Below, piece by piece: positions 16,080 through 24,748 of a DNA stretch of 64,000 nt. The notes beneath the pieces were generated by a model. The model made no database searches and had not been told where the DNA came from. It saw nothing but the letters and a program-made list of their open reading frames with translations. The stretch is from assembly GCF_003627795.1 (NCBI RefSeq), contig NZ_CP032685.1:1364001-1428000 (forward strand), in the 5' to 3' direction. The stretch comes from Rhizobium sp. CCGE531 (GTDB lineage: Bacteria > Pseudomonadota > Alphaproteobacteria > Rhizobiales > Rhizobiaceae). Within the stretch, counting starts at the first letter, position 1, and every line of letters starts with the position of its first letter. Position numbers and translations under genes: made by a program.

Positions 16080-17639
16080 CTAGAACGAATTGACGATGCC
16101 GCCGCCGGTGCGCATCTGTTGAACCATGATGTGGGCATGATAGTGCATAGCGCACTTAATCGCATAGATTTGCAGGACGACCGGGGAGCGGCGGTGCCGC
16201 AAGAGGTTGAGAAGCCGCCGGCGATAGACGGCGCGCAGATCCGCCTCCTTCACGCGACCCATCAAGCGAACGAAAATTCCGACCGCCTCCAGCGCCCATG
16301 TTGCGTTGAGAGCCAGGAGACGCAGGGGATGACGACGAAGATGGCGTAAGCGGGTGCTTTCCGGTTCGATGCGAGCATCGATGTAAAGTGCATCCAGCCG
16401 GTCGAAATAAGCCGCCGGCTGATGCAGATCGCTGAGGACGGCAAGATATCCATCCCGCAACGTTTCGCGCGAAAGATTAAGGGGAATGACGTTGGTGCCG
16501 AAGGCGGGCGGATCATCATGATCGAGCCTCCCTTCCTTGGCGAGACGCGTGTAGAGCGGCGTCTTAGGGATCGCCGCCAGCATGCCGATCATGGCATTGA
16601 CGATGCGCGCATCCTTGATGAAGACACGCTGCGCCTCGAAGATGGTCGCATCGTCGCTGTCGAAGCCGAGGATCATGCCGCACCAGACTTCCATGCCCGT
16701 CTGCTGGATCGTGTGGATCTTTTCCAGCATCGTGCCGCCCTTGCGCAGATTCTGCAGCTTCTTGGTTTCGCGCAGCGCCGCCTCGTTCGGCGTCTCGATG
16801 CCGATGAAGACGACGCGGATATTGGCGTCGACCATCAGCTGCATCAGCTCCGCATCATCAGCCAGATCGATCGACGCTTCCGTCAGAAACGTCATCGGAT
16901 AATGATGCCGCTCCTGCCAGGCGACGACATCGCGCAAGACTTCCTTGATCGCCTTCTTGTTGCCGATCAGATTGTCGTCGACGATGAAGGCCGTGTCCAT
17001 TCCGGCGGCCAGCAAGGCCTCCATCTCGGCGATGACCTGCGCGCTGGCCTTGATGCGCGGCTTGCGGCCGAAAACCACGATGATGTCGCAGAAATCGCAA
17101 GTGAAGGGACAGCCGCGCGAGAACTGGATGCTGCCGACCGCATATTCATCCATCTTCAGGAGGTCGAAGCGCGGCACCGGCACCTTGCTCATATCCGTCT
17201 TGTCGGACTGCTCGTAGCGCCGCCCATGGTTGCCCTGCTGCCATTCGAGCAGGAATTTCGGCCAGGTTTCTTCCGCCTCGCCGATAAAGGAAACATCGAC
17301 GAGATTGCCGAAATAGTCCTCCTTGACCGTAACCCAAGGTCCGCCGACGACGGTGAAGCAATTACGTCGTTTGAGCTCGGTCAGGATTTCCGTCATTCGG
17401 AAGCGCTGGACGATCATCCCCGTCAGCGCAACGATATCGGCCTTCTCGCACAGGCCGTAGTCTATCGGCTCGATATTCTCATCCACCAGCGTGATGGTAT
17501 GTTCGGCCGGCGTCAGCGCCGCAAGCAAGGGCAGACAGGCGACCGGAAGATTGGCCTTCACATCGAACAGCGGCAGCGCGTGTTCCATGCCCCAGTAGGA
17601 GGTTTCGAAGCGCGGATTGATGATGACGATATGAGCCAT
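16080..17639 (-). CDS. B12-binding radical SAM protein with DUF4070-like C-terminus
   Basis: 519 residues. A cobalamin-binding-like Rossmann domain (about 1-145) is followed by a radical SAM core with the cluster motif C177-x3-C181-x2-C184 in SRGCPFTCDFCD. After it come AFIVDDNLIGNKK and VFIGIETPNEAALRETKK, typical of the class B methyltransferase-like group, and then a C-terminal region resembling DUF4070. Such enzymes modify unactivated carbons using SAM and often cobalamin. The substrate is not evident, and no hopanoid or bacteriochlorophyll genes are adjacent. An upstream 10-bp inverted repeat is listed separately. Confidence 0.85.
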   Translation of the reverse strand: MAHIVIINPRFETSYWGMEHALPLFDVKANLPVACLPLLAALTPAEHTITLVDENIEPIDYGLCEKADIVALTGMIVQRFRMTEILTELKRRNCFTVVGGPWVTVKEDYFGNLVDVSFIGEAEETWPKFLLEWQQGNHGRRYEQSDKTDMSKVPVPRFDLLKMDEYAVGSIQFSRGCPFTCDFCDIIVVFGRKPRIKASAQVIAEMEALLAAGMDTAFIVDDNLIGNKKAIKEVLRDVVAWQERHHYPMTFLTEASIDLADDAELMQLMVDANIRVVFIGIETPNEAALRETKKLQNLRKGGTMLEKIHTIQQTGMEVWCGMILGFDSDDATIFEAQRVFIKDARIVNAMIGMLAAIPKTPLYTRLAKEGRLDHDDPPAFGTNVIPLNLSRETLRDGYLAVLSDLHQPAAYFDRLDALYIDARIEPESTRLRHLRRHPLRLLALNATWALEAVGIFVRLMGRVKEADLRAVYRRRLLNLLRHRRSPVVLQIYAIKCAMHYHAHIMVQQMRTGGGIVNSF

Positions 17640-17996
17640 TGAATATGCCGCTCCACGACTTTGCAGATCTGGTTCGGTATTGCGCTAAGCTTGTATCCCG
17701 TTCGCAGCCGTCATCGCCCGCCATTCGGCTGCGAAGCTTGGCATTGAGGCGGCTGTCTTAGCAGCCGTATATGAGCTCAACATTAAATTTCGCCCGGCCT
17801 GTGAGCGGGAGGTCGAACTCGCGCACGTTCCCGATCTCGCCGAAGCCCCGGAAAATTCTTCAGGCGCATGAATGAAAATTTTTCCGACAGCGATGTCGAA
17901 ATCGACGGGAGGCGATCGTCTTTATTGCAGGCGCCGCGTGAGACGAATTCCTGGTCTTTCCCCGCGCTGATCAAGCTGGCTGAAAGGAGCTGCGAA
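17640..17996. other. Divergent intergenic region with inverted repeats
   Basis: 357 bp between the radical SAM gene and the MFS gene. TTCGCAGCCG (17701-17710) and CGGCTGCGAA (17726-17735) form a perfect 10-bp inverted repeat 62 bp upstream of the radical SAM ATG; a shorter GGCTG/CAGCC hairpin follows near 17752-17768. An open frame from 17868 reads into the MFS gene but lacks a ribosome site. Confidence 0.5.
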
Positions 17997-19196
17997 ATGA
18001 ATTCGTCCTATCGTTGGGTGATTGTCGGTGCCGGTGCGCTGATGACCTGTGTGGCGCTCGGCGCGATGTTTTCCTTGGCGATCTTTCAGGTGCCCATTGC
18101 CGCCGACACGGGCTGGTCGCATGCCGGCATCGCGGCCGCCATGACGCTGAATTTCCTGACGATGGGTTTGGGCGCCTTCGCCTGGGGCGCCGCAAGCGAC
18201 CGTTTCGGTATCCGTATCGTGGTCACGATCGGGGCGCTGCTGCTCGGGCTCGCACTGGTCCTGGCGAGCCGGGCCGGCTCGCTTCTGCAATTCCAATTGA
18301 CCTACGGCATTCTCGTCGGCCTTGCGGCCAGCGCCTTTTTCGCGCCGATGATCGCGGCGACAACCGCATGGTTCGACAAGGGTAGAGGCCTGGCGGTGTC
18401 GCTGGTGTCGGCCGGCATGGGTGTCGCGCCGATGACCGTATCGCCTTTCGCCCGCTACCTCATTTCAGCTTATGACTGGCGCTTCGCCATGCTTGTCATC
18501 GGCATAATAGCGTGGGTCCTTCTTATCCCGGCGGCACTGCTGGTGCGGCGGGCGCCCGTTCTGGCAGAGACGTCCAGCTCGGGTGGGCAGGCGCAGGAGA
18601 AGGGCCTGCCGCTCGGCCGGATCTTCCGCTCGCCGCAATTCCTCGTCCTTGGCGCCACCTTCTTTGCCTGCTGCGCGGCCCATTCCGGACCGATCTTCCA
18701 TATGGTCAGCTATGCCACGATCTGCGGCGTAGGCCCGATGGCTGCGGTCAGCATCTACAGCGTCGAGGGACTTGCCGGCCTCGGAGGCCGCCTGCTCTAC
18801 GGCACGCTCGCCGACAGGCTCGGCGTCAAACCTGTGCTGGTCGCCGGCCTGCTGGTACAGGCGGCAGCGCTTGCGACCTATCTGCTGGTCAGCGAACTCG
18901 GCGAGTTCTATGCCCTGGCGGTCGTCTTCGGCAGTGCCTATGGCGGCGTCATGCCGCTTTATGCGGTGCTTGCGCGCGAATATTTCGGGCCGCGCGTCAT
19001 CGGCACCGTCTTCGGCGCGGTATCGATGCTCTCAAGCATCGGCATGGCGGCCGGGCCACTGATCGGCGGCTGGATATTCGATAGTTTCGCCAATTACTCG
19101 TGGCTGTTCATCGGCTCGTCCATGGTCGGGCTGGGGGCAGCCGGCATCGCCCTTGCCTTTCCGCCGATGCGGCGCCTGCAGCTGCAGCCGGCATGA
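17997..19196 (+). CDS. MFS transporter
   Basis: 399 residues from the ATG at 17997, preceded by GAAAGGAGC; the frame opens at 17868 but the first 43 codons precede this site. Twelve predicted helices. The MFS motif between TM2 and TM3 is GAASDRFGIRI (about residues 66-76), and a related GTLADRLGVKP is in the second half. General build resembles the oxalate/formate and monocarboxylate porter groups, but the substrate is unknown. A hairpin at 19295-19322 may terminate it. Confidence 0.85.
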   Translation: MNSSYRWVIVGAGALMTCVALGAMFSLAIFQVPIAADTGWSHAGIAAAMTLNFLTMGLGAFAWGAASDRFGIRIVVTIGALLLGLALVLASRAGSLLQFQLTYGILVGLAASAFFAPMIAATTAWFDKGRGLAVSLVSAGMGVAPMTVSPFARYLISAYDWRFAMLVIGIIAWVLLIPAALLVRRAPVLAETSSSGGQAQEKGLPLGRIFRSPQFLVLGATFFACCAAHSGPIFHMVSYATICGVGPMAAVSIYSVEGLAGLGGRLLYGTLADRLGVKPVLVAGLLVQAAALATYLLVSELGEFYALAVVFGSAYGGVMPLYAVLAREYFGPRVIGTVFGAVSMLSSIGMAAGPLIGGWIFDSFANYSWLFIGSSMVGLGAAGIALAFPPMRRLQLQPA

Positions 19197-19577
19197 GATA
19201 GGCCAAGCAGTGCGGATACATGCCCGCGACCTCCGGCACGTACGGCATAATCAACGCGGCTGACGTCAACCTTCCCGACGCCGGCCTCCGGACACGGGTC
19301 CGCCGCGATAGCGACGGACCCGATATATTCGTATTTCTTGATGCTTTACGCACAGTTTTCCATAAGCGGCAGCGGTTGCAGGCATTGCAATTTTCAATTT
19401 TTAGCCAACACTCGCAGATGCATCAGGTGCGTGATCTCCCGGAGGAGGAAATCGGGAGAGCATCCACTGGCGCGACTTTCCGCGCCCATCGGCAGGAAAG
19501 TCCTGCGGAATGTCATCATGGGGGACAAGACACCGGTCTTTTGACCATGTCCCTGGTGCAATTGGGAGGAATGATTC
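19197..19577 (+). other. Intergenic region and long leader of the MHS-type transporter gene
   Basis: 381 bp. It contains the inverted repeat CGGGTCCG (19295-19302) / CGGACCCG (19315-19322), followed by AT-rich sequence that may be a terminator for the first gene and a promoter for the next. From about 19410 onward lie several short complementary segments (CTTTCC/GGAAAG near 19479-19502). No known riboswitch was recognised. Confidence 0.4.
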
Positions 19578-21461
19578 ATGGCAACCACGTCCATGGCCGA
19601 GACGAACGGTCGAGGCATGACCCGGGAAGAGAAGAAGGTCATCTTCGCCTCTTCGCTCGGCACAGTGTTCGAATGGTACGACTTCTATCTCTATGGGTCG
19701 CTGGCCGCTTTCATCGGTGCGGCCTTCTTTAGCGACTATCCGGAGGCGACCCGCAATCTCTTTGCCCTGCTGGCCTTCGCCGCGGGCTTTCTCGTCCGGC
19801 CATTCGGCGCCCTGGTCTTCGGACGGATCGGCGACCTCGTGGGACGCAAATATACCTTCCTCGTCACCATCCTGATCATGGGTCTCTCGACCTTTCTGGT
19901 CGGCGTTCTCCCGGGTGCGGCCAGCTGGGGTATCGCCGCCCCCGTGATCCTGATCATCCTGCGCCTGCTGCAGGGCCTGGCGCTTGGCGGCGAATATGGT
20001 GGTGCGGCCACCTATGTCGCCGAGCATGCGCCTGACAACAAGCGTGGCTACTATACGTCCTGGATCCAGACGACGGCAACGCTCGGCCTGTTCCTGTCGC
20101 TGATCGTCATCCTGATCGTGCAGAACGCCCTGGGCAAGGAAGCCTTTGCCGCCTGGGGCTGGCGCATTCCCTTCCTGCTGTCCTGCCTTCTGCTTGCTAT
20201 CTCCGTCTGGATCCGGCTGTCGCTCAGTGAATCGCCGGCCTTCAAGAAGATGAAAGAAGAAGGCAAGGGCTCCAAGGCGCCGCTCTCCGAGGCCTTCGGC
20301 CAATGGAAGAATGCAAAGATCGCCCTTATCGCCCTGCTCGGCCTCACCGCCGGTCAGGCGGTCGTCTGGTATGCCGGCCAGTTCTACTCGCTGTTCTTCC
20401 TGCAGAACGTGCTGAAGGTCGACGGCCAGTCGGTCAACATCATGATCGCGATCGCGCTCCTGATCGGCAGCGGCTTTTTCGTGTTCTTCGGCTGGCTCTC
20501 CGACAAGATCGGCCGCAAGCCGATCATCATGGCAGGTCTCGTTCTGGCGATCCTGACCTATTTCCCGCTGTTCAAGGCGTTGACCCATGCGGCAAATCCG
20601 GCACTCGCCCAGGCGGAGCAGACCATCCGCGCCACGGTGACGGCAGCTCCCGGCGATTGCACATTCCAGTTCAATCCCGTGGGAACGGCGAAATTCAACA
20701 ATTCATGCGATATCGCGACGTCGTTCCTGTCGAAGTCATCCGTTCCCTATACGGTTGCCGAAGGACCGGCCGGCCAGCCGGCAACCGTCAAGGTCGGCGA
20801 CGCAACGGTGACGTCCTATGACGCCACGGCGGCGGCTGCAGGTGCGGCGGCCAAGAGCGCCGTCTTCACGCATGACATGAACCTTGCTTTGCAAAAGGCA
20901 GGCTTCCCGCTCGCCCGCGATCCCGCCAAGGTTCCCGACGCCAAGCTCGACGCCTTCATCGCCGCCAACCCGGAACTCGGGCTGAATGCCGCAACCGTGC
21001 GCGCGGGCGACAAGACGGTGACGCCCGTTGCCGATCTCGTGAAGGCGAAATTGCTGACGGCGGATCAGGCTGGCGGCGCAACCGAGATGCCGGTCTATAC
21101 CGTCGCCAAGGGCGGCGCCTTCAAGATGGTTGCCGATCCCCCGGCAATCAATTGGCCTTTGACCATCCTCATACTGACGATCCTCGTCATCTACGTGACG
21201 ATGGTCTATGGCCCGATTGCCGCCATCCTGGTGGAGATGTTCCCGACCCGCATCCGCTATACCGGCATGTCGCTGCCCTATCATATCGGCAACGGCTGGT
21301 TCGGCGGCCTGCTACCGGCAACGGTCTTCGCCATGAGTGCCGCCACGGGCGATATCTACTACGGCCTCTGGTATCCAATCGCGATCGCTGCGATGACGCT
21401 CGTCATCGGCCTTATCTTCGTTCGCGAAACCAAGGGCGTCGATCTCAACGCCATCAAGTAA
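19578..21461 (+). CDS. MHS-family MFS transporter with a 189-residue inserted loop
   Basis: 627 residues, ATG preceded by GGGAGGAATGATTC. Residues 20-335 read as a metabolite:H+ symporter: GTVFEWYDFYLYGSLAAFIG, RPFGALVFGRIGDLVGRKYT and LQGLALGGEYGGAATYVAEH are close to the family consensus. GWLSDKIGRKP lies at about 305-314. The family is about 430-560 residues. Here residues 335-523 form a hydrophilic Ala/Asp/Thr-rich loop with two cysteines (C361, C377), before the last helices resume at INWPLTILILTILVIYV (524). Membrane topology places the loop on the periplasmic side. Substrate unknown; carboxylates or osmolytes are typical for the family. Confidence 0.85.
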   Translation: MATTSMAETNGRGMTREEKKVIFASSLGTVFEWYDFYLYGSLAAFIGAAFFSDYPEATRNLFALLAFAAGFLVRPFGALVFGRIGDLVGRKYTFLVTILIMGLSTFLVGVLPGAASWGIAAPVILIILRLLQGLALGGEYGGAATYVAEHAPDNKRGYYTSWIQTTATLGLFLSLIVILIVQNALGKEAFAAWGWRIPFLLSCLLLAISVWIRLSLSESPAFKKMKEEGKGSKAPLSEAFGQWKNAKIALIALLGLTAGQAVVWYAGQFYSLFFLQNVLKVDGQSVNIMIAIALLIGSGFFVFFGWLSDKIGRKPIIMAGLVLAILTYFPLFKALTHAANPALAQAEQTIRATVTAAPGDCTFQFNPVGTAKFNNSCDIATSFLSKSSVPYTVAEGPAGQPATVKVGDATVTSYDATAAAAGAAAKSAVFTHDMNLALQKAGFPLARDPAKVPDAKLDAFIAANPELGLNAATVRAGDKTVTPVADLVKAKLLTADQAGGATEMPVYTVAKGGAFKMVADPPAINWPLTILILTILVIYVTMVYGPIAAILVEMFPTRIRYTGMSLPYHIGNGWFGGLLPATVFAMSAATGDIYYGLWYPIAIAAMTLVIGLIFVRETKGVDLNAIK

Positions 21462-21471
21462 CCGCTGGGAA

Positions 21472-21505
21472 GCCCGGCCTGCGCTATGTCGCAGGCCGGG
21501 CTTTT
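21472..21505 (+). terminator. Intrinsic terminator after the MHS transporter gene
   Basis: A perfect 12-bp GC-rich stem, GCCCGGCCTGCG (21472-21483) with CGCAGGCCGGGC (21490-21501), over a CTATGT loop, followed by TTTTCTT. It starts 11 bases after the stop codon. Confidence 0.92.
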
Positions 21506-21540
21506 CTTCGCTTGCCTTAGAGGACTTGATTGACGCGCGT

Positions 21541-21690
21541 TCAGGCCCCGCAAAGCGCGTGCAGCAATAACAAGAAGGAAAAGAGCACCATGAGGCCGGC
21601 CAGCAAATGTTGCAGGATCGACCAGATGCGTCGGCTTGCGGTGAGGCGCGGTTGAGTTGCAAGGGAAGCAAGGTAAAGAACTTTGTCCAT
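21541..21690 (-). CDS. Candidate 49-residue membrane protein
   Basis: Minus-strand ORF from the ATG at 21690 with AGGAGCC seven bases upstream. The product starts MDKVLYLASLATQPRLTASR and ends with one strongly hydrophobic helix (about residues 28-46, LLAGLMVLFSFLLLLHAL). The frame extends upstream to 21738 but lacks a second ribosome site. No family recognised. Confidence 0.4.
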   Translation of the reverse strand: MDKVLYLASLATQPRLTASRRIWSILQHLLAGLMVLFSFLLLLHALCGA

Positions 21691-22026
21691 AAAGGCTCCT
21701 GGCGCATATATCCGAATGGGCGAAGCGAATGCCGTCACGATTGCGGAAATCCGCGATATCTGAGCCCTTTATGTTGTCTATAAAATTAGTAGACTAAAGG
21801 AAGAGTTTTTCGGCTCTCTTGGCATTTCGGACAAATTAAACTCACGCACTGCAGGGCGTATATTGTCTGATTGATCTCATCGCCAGCCAACGGAGATCAC
21901 CGGTAAAGCCAAGCCAAAATCGAATGAAAATTTATTCTATAGAATAAATCAACAAAGCAAGGCCGATCCTTGTGATTGGGTGGCAGTGGCTTACGTCTGT
22001 CGCAGACAATCATCGAGCCTGCACGC
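21691..22026 (+). promoter_or_regulatory. Promoter region of the ABC transporter genes with 20-bp perfect palindrome
   Basis: 336 bp without a gene. ATTTATTCTATAGAATAAAT at 21930-21949 is a perfect 20-bp palindrome, 77 bp before the ATPase gene. Palindromes with this TTCTATAGAA core are known as targets of GntR/FadR-type regulators in proteobacteria, which fits a sugar transporter but is inference. A looser pair, GTCTA/TAGAC, lies at about 21776-21795. Confidence 0.55.
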
Positions 22027-23508
22027 ATGACCTTGCTGGATATCCAAAATCTCTCGCTTGCCTTCGGCTCGACGCAAGCCTTGGCGGGCGCGTCGCTCAC
22101 CATCGACCGCGGCGAAGTCGTCGCGCTGATGGGAGCGAACGGCGCTGGAAAATCGACTTTGGTGAAAATCCTGTCGGGCATTCACCGTGCCGATTCAGGC
22201 AGGATCTTGTGGAACGGCAATGATTATTACGCCGATAGCCCAGCCGAGGCCGTAGCCCAAGGCATCGTCACCGTGCACCAATCCACCGACGTCGTCGGTG
22301 TGGCGGGCCTTTCGGTGGCGGATGCCCTTCTGCTCAATCAATTCGTCGACGGGCGACAGCCCTTCTTCCTGTCGAAGCGCTCGGTGCGGCGAAAGGCAGC
22401 GGCCATCCTGTCGGAAGCCGGTTTCGACCTGCCGCTCAATCGGGATTTCGGCGACCTCGGTACGGCGGACCGGCAGATGGTTGCCATTGCCCGCGCCCTA
22501 TCGAACAAGGCGCAACTGCTGATCCTGGACGAACCGACGACAAGCCTTTCCGCACGCGAGACAGGCCGCCTCTACGACATCGTCCGTCAACTGAAAGCGC
22601 GCGGCCTCGGCATTCTCTATATCTCGCATCGAACCGCCGATCTCGATGCGCTCGCCGATCGCGTCGAGATCCTGCGCGGCGGCCGCAACGTCGGCGCCTT
22701 TACACGCCCCATCGATTTTAGCTCTGCCATCGAAACCATGATCGGGCGACCAATGACAGCGGCGCGCCCGCAGCGGCGCGAGCAGTTCGACCAGACGGTG
22801 CTGGAGCTTCAGGGCGTGCGGCTGCGTGCCGACAGCCCACCGATCGATCTCAAGCTCCATGCCGGCGAGGTCGTGGCGATTACCGGCGTTCTCGGCGCAG
22901 GCAAGAGCCGGCTTCTCTCGGCCCTTTTCGGCCTGGAATCCTTCGTCGCGGGCAACGCCCTTCTCGATGGCGCTCCCTTTCAGCCCGCCTCTCCGACGGA
23001 TGCAATCGCGCGCGGCGTCGTCATGGCCGCCGCCGATCGGCATCGCTCCTCCCTCATGCCACCGGACTGGCCAGGCGAAAGCATTGCGGCCACGATCAGC
23101 CTGCCACATCTGACGCGATGGTATCCATCGGGCTTCCTGTTTTCAGGGCGAGAGATCCGTGAGGGCGAAAAGGCGATCCGGCGCCTTGGCATCAAGACGT
23201 CTCGCCCGGACGCATCCGTCTGGTCGCTGTCGGGCGGCAACCAACAAAAGGTCGTGCTCGCGCGCTGGGAGGCGGAGCCGAGCCGCCTGCTGCTGCTCGA
23301 CGAGCCCTTCCAGGGTGTCGATGTCGGCGCTCGCCAGGACATTATCGCGGCGATCCGCGCCCATACCGATCGCGCCACGCTGATCGCGACATCCGATCCG
23401 GAAGAGGCGCTCGAAGTCGCCGACCGGGTGCTGCTGATGGAGCACCACACCCTGAAAGAAGTCGCTCATGCGAGTGCCGACGATCGGCAGAACGAGGAAT
23501 ACGCCTGA
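22027..23508 (+). CDS. Sugar-type ABC transporter ATP-binding protein (two NBDs)
   Basis: 493 residues from the ATG at 22027. Two fused nucleotide-binding domains of the RbsA/MglA type. NBD1 has Walker A GANGAGKS (36-43), a degenerate signature LGTADRQM and Walker B LLILDEPTTSLS. NBD2 has GVLGAGKS, an intact LSGGNQQKVVLARW and LLLLDEPFQGVDVG. It energises the permease encoded immediately downstream (TGATG overlap). No substrate can be assigned. Confidence 0.9.
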   Translation: MTLLDIQNLSLAFGSTQALAGASLTIDRGEVVALMGANGAGKSTLVKILSGIHRADSGRILWNGNDYYADSPAEAVAQGIVTVHQSTDVVGVAGLSVADALLLNQFVDGRQPFFLSKRSVRRKAAAILSEAGFDLPLNRDFGDLGTADRQMVAIARALSNKAQLLILDEPTTSLSARETGRLYDIVRQLKARGLGILYISHRTADLDALADRVEILRGGRNVGAFTRPIDFSSAIETMIGRPMTAARPQRREQFDQTVLELQGVRLRADSPPIDLKLHAGEVVAITGVLGAGKSRLLSALFGLESFVAGNALLDGAPFQPASPTDAIARGVVMAAADRHRSSLMPPDWPGESIAATISLPHLTRWYPSGFLFSGREIREGEKAIRRLGIKTSRPDASVWSLSGGNQQKVVLARWEAEPSRLLLLDEPFQGVDVGARQDIIAAIRAHTDRATLIATSDPEEALEVADRVLLMEHHTLKEVAHASADDRQNEEYA

Positions 23509-24539
23509 TGAGTGAAGGAACCGTCCAAATCCCCCAGCAGAAGGCAGCAGACGGTGTGATATCCCCGCAGGAATTCGTGCGGCGGGGAGCGGTATTTTTC
23601 CTCCTTTTCGCCCTCGTCATCATCTTCAGCTTCGCCCAGCCGGCCTTCATCAACATCAACAATCTGATGAGCATCCTGCAGGCGGTTTCGGTCGTCGCCA
23701 TCATCGGTGCGGGCGTTACCGTGACGCTTGCCATCGGCGGCTTCGATCTTTCCGTCGGCGCGGTGGCCGCCTCGAGCGTCATGGCCGCCAGCTATGCCAT
23801 GATCGTCCTCAATCTCAACGCCTATGAGACCGTGCCGCTGGTGCTTGCCTTCGGCGCGATCGTCGGGCTCGTCAATGCCGTGCTGATCGTCCGGCTGAAA
23901 GTTCCGGATCTGCTCGCCACGCTTGCCACCATGTTCCTGTTGACCGGGCTGCAACTGATCCCGACGGCGGGGCGCTCGATCTCGGTAGGCCTCATCCTTC
24001 CCGATGGAACGACGGCAACGGGCAAGGTCGATCCTGCCTTCCTGGCGATCGGACGATCGAGCCTATTCGGCACCATCCCCTTCCCCGTCATTCTCATGCT
24101 GATCGTCGCCTTCGTGCTCTTTGTTCTTACCGAACGCACACGCCTTGGCCGCCTTCTCTATGCGACCGGCGGCAATGAAGCCGCGACCAGGCTTGCCGGC
24201 GCCAATATCGCCCGCCTGAAGACCTTTGCCTATGTGCTTTCAGGTACCCTTGCTTCGCTCGGCGGCATCATCGTCGCTGCCCGTGTCGGCCGTGGCGACG
24301 TCTCCTCCGGCGCCTCGTTGCTGATGGATTCCGTGGCAGCCTCGCTCATCGGCTTTGCCGTGCTTGGACTGCGGCGTCCCAACGTTCTCGGCACCACGAT
24401 CGGTGCCGTCTTCGTCGGCATTCTTCTGAACGGGCTGACGATGCTGAACGCGCCTTATTACACGCAGGACTTCATCAAGGGCGCTGTTCTCGTGGGTGCG
24501 CTTGCGCTTACCTATGGCATCAGCCGCGGCAGAGCGTGA
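23508..24539 (+). CDS. Sugar-type ABC transporter permease (RbsC-like)
   Basis: 343 residues; its ATG overlaps the ATPase stop (TGATG). About ten hydrophobic helices. VTLAIGGFDLSVGAVAASSV (about residues 72-91) is the signature of the BPD_transp_2 monosaccharide permeases. LYATGGNEAATRLAGANIARLK near residue 225 is the cytoplasmic coupling loop for the ATPase. It is followed 39 bp later by a short ORF with a signal peptide where a binding-protein gene might be expected. Confidence 0.9.
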   Translation: MSEGTVQIPQQKAADGVISPQEFVRRGAVFFLLFALVIIFSFAQPAFININNLMSILQAVSVVAIIGAGVTVTLAIGGFDLSVGAVAASSVMAASYAMIVLNLNAYETVPLVLAFGAIVGLVNAVLIVRLKVPDLLATLATMFLLTGLQLIPTAGRSISVGLILPDGTTATGKVDPAFLAIGRSSLFGTIPFPVILMLIVAFVLFVLTERTRLGRLLYATGGNEAATRLAGANIARLKTFAYVLSGTLASLGGIIVAARVGRGDVSSGASLLMDSVAASLIGFAVLGLRRPNVLGTTIGAVFVGILLNGLTMLNAPYYTQDFIKGAVLVGALALTYGISRGRA

Positions 24540-24578
24540 TCCCTCGATCTATCCCAACCCGCGCTCACTGGATTTTCA

Positions 24579-24695
24579 ATGATCAAATTGTTCAGGATCA
24601 TCGCTTCGGCTTTTGTTGCCGGCTCGCTCTTCGTGACCACGGCATCGGCCGTTGGTCTTGCGTTCGCTCATTCCCACGAACCGGAGTTGAGGTAA
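24579..24695 (+). CDS. 38-residue secretory ORF after the permease gene, possible binding-protein remnant
   Basis: The ORF encodes MIKLFRIIASAFVAGSLFVT followed by TASAVGLAFAHSHEPELR and a TAA stop. It has a textbook signal peptide: basic start, hydrophobic core and ASA/AFA cleavage sites. Only about ten mature residues would follow. It lies where the periplasmic binding protein of such an operon might be, so it may be the decayed 5' end of that gene or a genuine secreted peptide. No clear Shine-Dalgarno precedes the ATG. Annotation is tentative. Confidence 0.35.
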   Translation: MIKLFRIIASAFVAGSLFVTTASAVGLAFAHSHEPELR

Positions 24696-24707
24696 CCTGG
24701 AAACATT

Positions 24708-24737
24708 CGAGCCGCATGCTTTGCGCAATGCGGCTCG
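24708..24737. terminator. Hairpin between convergent permease and molybdenum hydroxylase genes
   Basis: CGAGCCGCAT (24708-24717) pairs perfectly with ATGCGGCTCG (24728-24737) over a ten-base loop, between the plus-strand ABC genes and the minus-strand gene ending at 24749. No T run follows on either side. Confidence 0.5.
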
Positions 24738-24748
24738 AACCAAATGCC

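Noticed and set aside
16422-17642. 406-codon plus-strand frame over the radical SAM gene
   Set aside because: The minus strand carries the radical SAM cluster motif; the plus frame has no motif and is rich in R, D and H.
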